Assembly: GCA_964006375.1 (NCBI GenBank)
Contig: OZ023263.1
Span: 136,644,063-136,708,062 of the forward strand
Origin: Tillus elongatus
Taxonomy: Eukaryota > Arthropoda > Insecta > Coleoptera > Cleridae
Reading direction: 5' to 3'
DNA: 64,000 bases
Shown here piece by piece: positions 58,750 to 64,000 of this stretch. The first letter of the stretch is position 1, and every line of letters starts with the position of its first letter. The notes beneath the pieces were generated by a model. The model made no database searches. It saw only the letters and a program-made list of their open reading frames with translations, and was not told the DNA's origin. The translations under genes were made by a program, and so were the position numbers.

Positions 58750-59900
58750 TGAGAAGCAAAGCATATGTGTCTTTAATAAGACATCATGAACTTGATTGTG
58801 GTGACCACAATGCCGATTCTTAAAGAGTTGGACATTATATATCTTCGGAAATATGTTTGGGAGGGAATTCCAAAGCTTAGATACTCTAGGACAGAAAGAG
58901 GATTCATAGCGAACCGTTCGACAAGTGGGTCATTTGACGCTAAAAGGGTGCGCTATCAACTAAAACAGGTTTTCCGATTAAAGGTAGTAAGCACACGTAT
59001 TAACGAAGAAATTTCCAAAGAGCAATGTCGATGATAATATCGATAGAACAGACCGAGATCTTTACCCATTCACTCGTGGTCTAGAGAAGTGAGATTGACT
59101 GTGATAGATGAATCTTCTATAATGCAAAAAGCTAACTTCTGAATTGAATCTAGGAAAAACAAGGTTGCCTTTGACACATCACTCCAAGCACGAGAACAAC
59201 ATTTCAAAACGGACGCATATGTGCAGTATACAGCGTCACAAACTGATGTGATGAAAACAAACTTTTAACCCCAGCCTCTTTGCTGCTTTTGAAATATTGG
59301 AAACTTGTAGATGTATATCCTATGCAACAGTTATACCCAATGTAGAGAATATGGATTCTTGGGGTAGTATTTGTCCAGGCGTCTGAAGGTCTGGGCCCTG
59401 TAGGTCACTCTTCTTAAGGCATGTTGTGTTTTTTAGGCATTAAAGATAACCAGATTTGTAGAGACACAGCTGATATTTTTGACAGGTCTTCATTTAGGAA
59501 ATTAGTTACTTGCACTCTTATTAATAAGGAGCTAGAAGCATGTGCTGTGAACAGCACTTTCATTAGCGAAGCTGTGTATCGGATTGTTAGCTGTTAAAGA
59601 AAAGTCATTTGTATGTAAAAGAAAAAGTATGGGAGCCAAAACGGAACCCTGTGGAACACCCGCATTAGTTTTCAATATATAAAGATCTTCGTCTGATGAA
59701 ACATTGTCAAAATGTGCAAAAGCGCTCCTTCAGAAAACTATATATCCATATGAATCGCTTCAAATGCAATATCTTTGCCTAGAGAACGTAAAGTCGAAGA
59801 ATTTGGAGCAATTCTTCTGATCAAAACAACATAATATCTTTTATTCCAAACCTCAGCCTTAGAGAGCATATTTCTATCATAAATAGAGATGAATAAAGAT
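58750..59900 (-). pseudogene. jockey-type LINE reverse transcriptase, dead
   Basis: The minus strand near 59,560-59,680 reads 'NAGVPQGSVLAPILFLLHTN' and 'NNPIHSFANESAVHS'. The family has FADDS at the active site; here both catalytic Asp are changed (FANES). Toward 59,150-59,400 'LFSSHQFVTLYTAHMRPF' and 'SRAWSD'-like text match the C-terminal part of such RTs. Full of stops. The 58,780-58,930 part is shared with 1,600-1,750. Confidence 0.7.
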
Positions 59901-60049
59901 TGTTTAAATAAAAAATAAACATAGTTATATAATTTGTTTAATTAAAACGGAACAGGGAGTTCCAAATAGTTGTTCGTGTACTAAGGGAATAGAACGTTAA
60001 TTTGTCACCTTAAATTCTCACATACATATCGTTGGCAAAAAATTATGTA

Positions 60050-60900
60050 ATTGTGGTTGCCCCTACTTGGTGAAACTATTCCATACTAAATGCAGACTTG
60101 GAGGTTTTTCCTTGGCTTCGCAACAATTCCTAATTTCTCTCCAACCGGTTTACGTGCTTTAGAAGACGAGTGAAAATGTTTATACGGCTACATGACAACT
60201 ATGAAAGTACCGGTTGCTACTTTAGGGTATTTTCGTCAAAAAATATTTAAGTAACTTGACAAATTACGTCACTGAACTGCGTTTCTAATTTTTTATTCTG
60301 CCTGTTACGGAAAATTATATCGTTTTTTAAGTCAGAGAAAAAGCTACCACATCTACATTTGCACAAAATCTAAAATACCAAACGCTTCTTAATCAAATGC
60401 AGCAAATGTGGCACTAGCATGAAACAGTAACATCTATTATACATTTTTCGATAGACGTATCTAGGAATAATACAAATAAACCGTCTAGCTTCCTAAGGAC
60501 ACTTAATATGCCCTGTTTCCCCTTCATGCAAAAGGTAGCTAATTTACAACAATAACAGAAAATATTCATTAGTGGTTTTTGACCCTACTTGGTGATATCA
60601 CTTCACAATAAAAACATATATAGAAATTAAGTGAAGATTGGAACCTGTAATGAGCCCTCATAAATACACTTGGAAAACCCAAATCACCACAACACATCTT
60701 TCTAAAGACCTGACGATCGTTTCACTAACAAAGTTATCGTCATCAGAGGATGAAAAATTCTATTGATGTAGAAACTTTTCGCTGGCTTCACAAGTGCTTG
60801 TTTCTTCCATGCAACCGTATTTACATATTACAGCTACGCCTAGAGATGCTGTAAAAGGCAGAGCGGGTTGCAGGGCAAAAAACAAGCACTTGTGAAGACA
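60050..60900. repeat. pieces of the 17.6-kb inverted-repeat arm and fold-back family
   Basis: 'ttggtgaaactattccatac' and 'ccttggcttcgcaac' near 60,065-60,125, 'gctggcttcacaagtgcttg' at 60,782 with the inverse 'caagcacttgtgaagaca' at 60,882, and 'gaagattggaacctgtaatg' at 60,633. Confidence 0.6.
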
Positions 60901-61149
60901 GAAAGAAGTCTCTACCTCTATAGTTAATAGAGAAAATGCCTAAGGATAGAAAAAAATTAGACCAGTCAACTAGATAGTAGATTTTGTTAGGTCAAGAGCA
61001 AAAGGATACACATTTCAGAAACGTTATAAACATTTAAACAAACTTTTCTCTCCTTAACAAATTAAATATTAAGTCTTCAGTTCAAATATTTTGATGTGTC
61101 TATAACTTTAGCGTTTACACTAGAGGAGCATCAATGAAACATTTTTTGG

Positions 61150-61300
61150 AACTTCTAACAACTTTTGTTGTTGCCCTTACTTGGTCAAACTGTTCCACAC
61201 TAAATATAGACGTAGGGACTAATTCTCTGGCTTCACAAATGTTCGTTTCCTTCTCTGTAACCGGATGCGCTGCTTGATAGCATCATCAGATAGGAGAGAA
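61150..61300. repeat. inverted-repeat arm fragment
   Basis: 'ttgcccttacttggtcaaactgttccac' and 'ctggcttcacaaatgttcg' match the arm at 17,700-17,797. Confidence 0.6.
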
Positions 61301-61631
61301 AAAAATTCAATACAGGGTAAATTACAACATGAAATTAAAAAAAAACCTTCCTTAATTATGTGTTTCACTACATATATTAGCCTTTATTCCGGCTTTACAT
61401 TGCCATTTGTATATCCACAATCACAATCCCTGTTTCATACTTGCTCTGAGCCAATGGGCAAGTCCATATAACTGGCACTTAAATTGAAAAAAGCTTTGAA
61501 AATTTATATTGCCATTACTTATTTACACCCCTTCCCGCTTCTAAGTAAAAACTGCATTCAGTTGTTGTCTTCATAAATTCTGTCTCGTCCCAGAACCACA
61601 AGCCGAGGTCAGTATACTCATAACGGGCCTT

Positions 61632-61633
<2 letters not shown>

Positions 61634-61692
<59 letters not shown>

Positions 61693-61701
61693 ATATATAT
61701 A

Positions 61702-61763
<62 letters not shown>
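61634..61763. repeat. interrupted (AT)n microsatellite
   Basis: Two AT runs of about 56 and 59 bp separated by 'caatatatataataaa'. Confidence 0.97.
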
Positions 61764-61766
<3 letters not shown>

Positions 61767-62064
61767 GTAAATTATTAATATATTTATTAGTACATAATTT
61801 TACAATGTGTTTCACAAATAAGCTTAATGCTTGTGCTTGCAATAAACACAATTTTGATTTCTGACTTGCCTAAAGGGAACTGCGAAATCTTGCTACTGAC
61901 ACATTTTTTATTTTGTTAAATATTTAATAACTTTGACCTTCCTTTCTGCCACTAACAGTTGCACTACCACTCTAAATGTTCAGCTCTCATTTTATAATGA
62001 CTTCTCCTCTTAAACCAGAAAATTCTTCCAAAGTACCGATATCATTTACAACACAAAAATTTGG

Positions 62065-62151
<87 letters not shown>
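62065..62151. repeat. (CA)n/(AT)n microsatellite
   Basis: About 26 bp CA then about 60 bp AT. Confidence 0.97.
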
Positions 62152-62155
<4 letters not shown>

Positions 62156-62410
62156 AGAATGTAACTCACTTTTACAAAAAAAAAATGAATTTGATTTTGC
62201 CTTCCACAGCATCGTCAGGTAGAAGGATTTTTGTGTCCTATCTGACGATGCACTAAAAGGCGAAACAGTTTCAGAAAATAAGACAAGCATTTGTGAAGCC
62301 AGAGAAGGCGTCTCTACATTTGTATTATTTAGTATGGAGCAATTTCACCAAGTAAGGATAACAACAGCTAATAAACTAAGTGAAGATTGGAACCTGTGAT
62401 GAGCACTGAT

Positions 62411-62569
62411 AAGCACACTTGGAGAACTCAAATCACCACAACACATTTAAAAAAAACTGACGATCGTTTCACTAACAAAATTAGTGTCATCAAATGATGA
62501 CTAATTCTAATTACGAGCGTCAGGTTTTTAACATGTGGTGAGGTGATTTGGGTTCTCCAAGTATGCTTA
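62411..62569. repeat. palindromic fold-back repeat, copy 2
   Basis: Outer arms 'cacttggagaactcaaatcacc' and 'tgatttgggttctccaag' are inverted; inside are 'actgacgatcgtttcac' and the inverse 'cgagcgtcaggtt'. Preceded by 'gaagattggaacctgtgatgagc' as in the half copies. Confidence 0.85.
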
Positions 62570-63290
62570 ACAGTTAATAAAATAATGCTAACTGCGACAA
62601 CATTTTATAGGACCCTTCTTGTGAAGTATAAATTATCTACAAAAACGCTTTCGGCAATAAATATACAGCTGTTAAAGTTTTGATGTCATATAGCTTTTCA
62701 GTTTTTTTACATTATATGATATCTATTTTAACGGACTGTCTAGGTTGCGCGAATACAGTACCTACAACCAAAAATAATACAGTGGGTCCAAATAGTTAAC
62801 GATGTTCCAAAGTAGTGAATCAGTATCGAAATCATTTGGGCAGATGTCTCGTAAAACCTTCAATATGTACCTTTTTCACAATTAGATTTACGCGCGCTCT
62901 TTAAACGCTATTTAGTTTTCATGTGACTAAAAATTAGTGCTGTGCATAGATAATTTACTTTTTATCTAGACAAAGATAGACAATTTAAAAATTTATTCTC
63001 TGGATAAATACAAGGGTATATTAACATTTCGTGTGCCAGGAGATTTCCCAGTAATACCTATGTTTCATAAGTAAGTTGTCAAAGTTTGACATCCAAAAAT
63101 TGAATAGTGGCAAAACTGTGCATTTTTGAGAACTGCATGACTAGAAAAGAGTTAGATTTTTATAAATAGATGTTGTTATTGGGAATTTATTTTATTTTGT
63201 TATTTATTTAAGTTATTAAGTATGTATTTTTGAAAGGATTATCGTGCCAAAAGATTTTTGCTGATATCGTAAAAACCTTGTGTAGTCAAC
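62570..63290. other. no recognisable gene
   Basis: Nothing supported. Confidence 0.35.
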
Positions 63291-63299
63291 GTACTCGTG

Positions 63300-64000
63300 T
63301 GCTACTATTAAAAACTCCATTGCGGAATTTTGAAGAGGACACCCAAATGTCAAAGATCCGCACCAGTATGGAAGGCCAATTCCTGTGACCACTCAAGCAA
63401 ACATTGATTGTGTCCATTAAATGATTTTAGAAAATCGTCTAATTGGGCTGAAACGTATAACATAAACATTGCACCTTTCCTATGAACACGTGTTGTACAT
63501 GTACACGCATATTCGCTTGACAATGTCGAAGGAAATGTGCCACCGTTTTGAAGAAGACTCCTTAAACTTTTTGGGTCGCGTGGTCACTATAGAGAAAATA
63601 TGGCTCCATTACTATGCTTCAGAGACTCAATGGCAATTAAAAACATTTCGGCTCTCCACGACCAAAAAAATTCCTTGTTCAAACGTTAACTGGCAATGTT
63701 TTTACTTCGGTTTTCTGTGATAAACATAGGATAATAAACATGGTAAAAATATGATGCTAGCTAATTAAATTACGTGAGTGAATTGCAAAAAATGCCGCTT
63801 GAAAGTGGCCAAAGATGTTCTCTTTTTGCAACACACTTCCTCGCAAGTCGTTGGTTGTATTGCAAACAATTGATAAAATTGGTTTTGCATTCGTTGACCA
63901 CCCACCGTAATCTCCAGATTTAGCATCATCTGACTATTATTTATTCCTAAAGCTAAAAAATATCGAAAAATATCCACATATATTAAACTAGTAAAACTAC
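63300..64000 (+). pseudogene. mariner transposase relic, runs off the window
   Basis: Pieces across frames: 'YGRPIPVTTQANIDCVH', 'MILEN', then 63,469-63,720 ('SYEHVLYMYTHIRLTMSKEM', 'FLGRVVTIEKIWLHYYASET'), and near 63,900-63,960 'SPDLASSDYYLFLKLKK', which holds the third catalytic Asp of the mariner DD34D triad. The first Asp region reads 'TIEKIW' instead of 'T.DETW'. Inactive, several stops. Confidence 0.8.

Overview
The window looks like AT-rich arthropod nuclear DNA, most likely from an insect. The evidence is a copia element with an initiator-Met-type primer site, an errantivirus-type provirus with a Ser-tRNA-type primer site, a Polinton/Maverick with the insect gene set, mariner, Tc1-like and pogo relics, jockey/CR1-like LINEs, tRNA-derived SINEs and about two dozen long (AT)n arrays. 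I could not recognise any host gene. Nearly everything that can be read is mobile or virus-derived DNA, much of it nested.

Layout. 1-4.5 kb holds decayed mariner and LINE pieces. 4.5-6.45 kb is a Tc1/mariner-superfamily element with about 400-bp inverted ends and a broken transposase. 6.54-13.6 kb is a Ty1/copia retrotransposon (minus strand, one frameshift) split in gag by a second element. That second element, 10,344-13,077, is the most remarkable object here: two apparently identical 342-bp LTRs, a 4-bp CGCG target duplication, a Ser-tRNA-like primer site and only one gene, an intact 606-codon errantivirus-type env. No gag or pol is present. 13.6-20 kb is a field of (AT)n arrays, MITE-like repeats and a large inverted repeat.

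19,987-38,754 is an essentially full-length but mutated Polinton/Maverick of 18.8 kb with long inverted ends. In order it carries an unknown protein, a multi-exon protein-primed DNA polymerase with an N-terminal zinc finger (+), integrase, fibre-like protein, conserved unknown protein and packaging ATPase (-), PLA2-type minor protein, adenain-like protease, penton, major capsid and conserved unknown protein (+), a free-standing copy of the polymerase N-terminal domain, a small membrane protein and a further unknown protein (-). These are the functions of a virus-like replicating and capsid-building element, but nearly every longer gene has stops or frameshifts.

38.8-64 kb contains a perfect 20-bp hairpin, further Tc1/mariner-type transposase fragments (39.9-42.3 kb), a pogo-like transposase (45.6-46.5 kb) with related short elements, a second repeat family, a 5'-truncated CR1/jockey-type LINE (52.9-56.5 kb), a SINE (57.4 kb), a dead LINE reverse transcriptase (58.8-59.9 kb), palindromic fold-back repeats and mariner relics (51 kb and the right edge).
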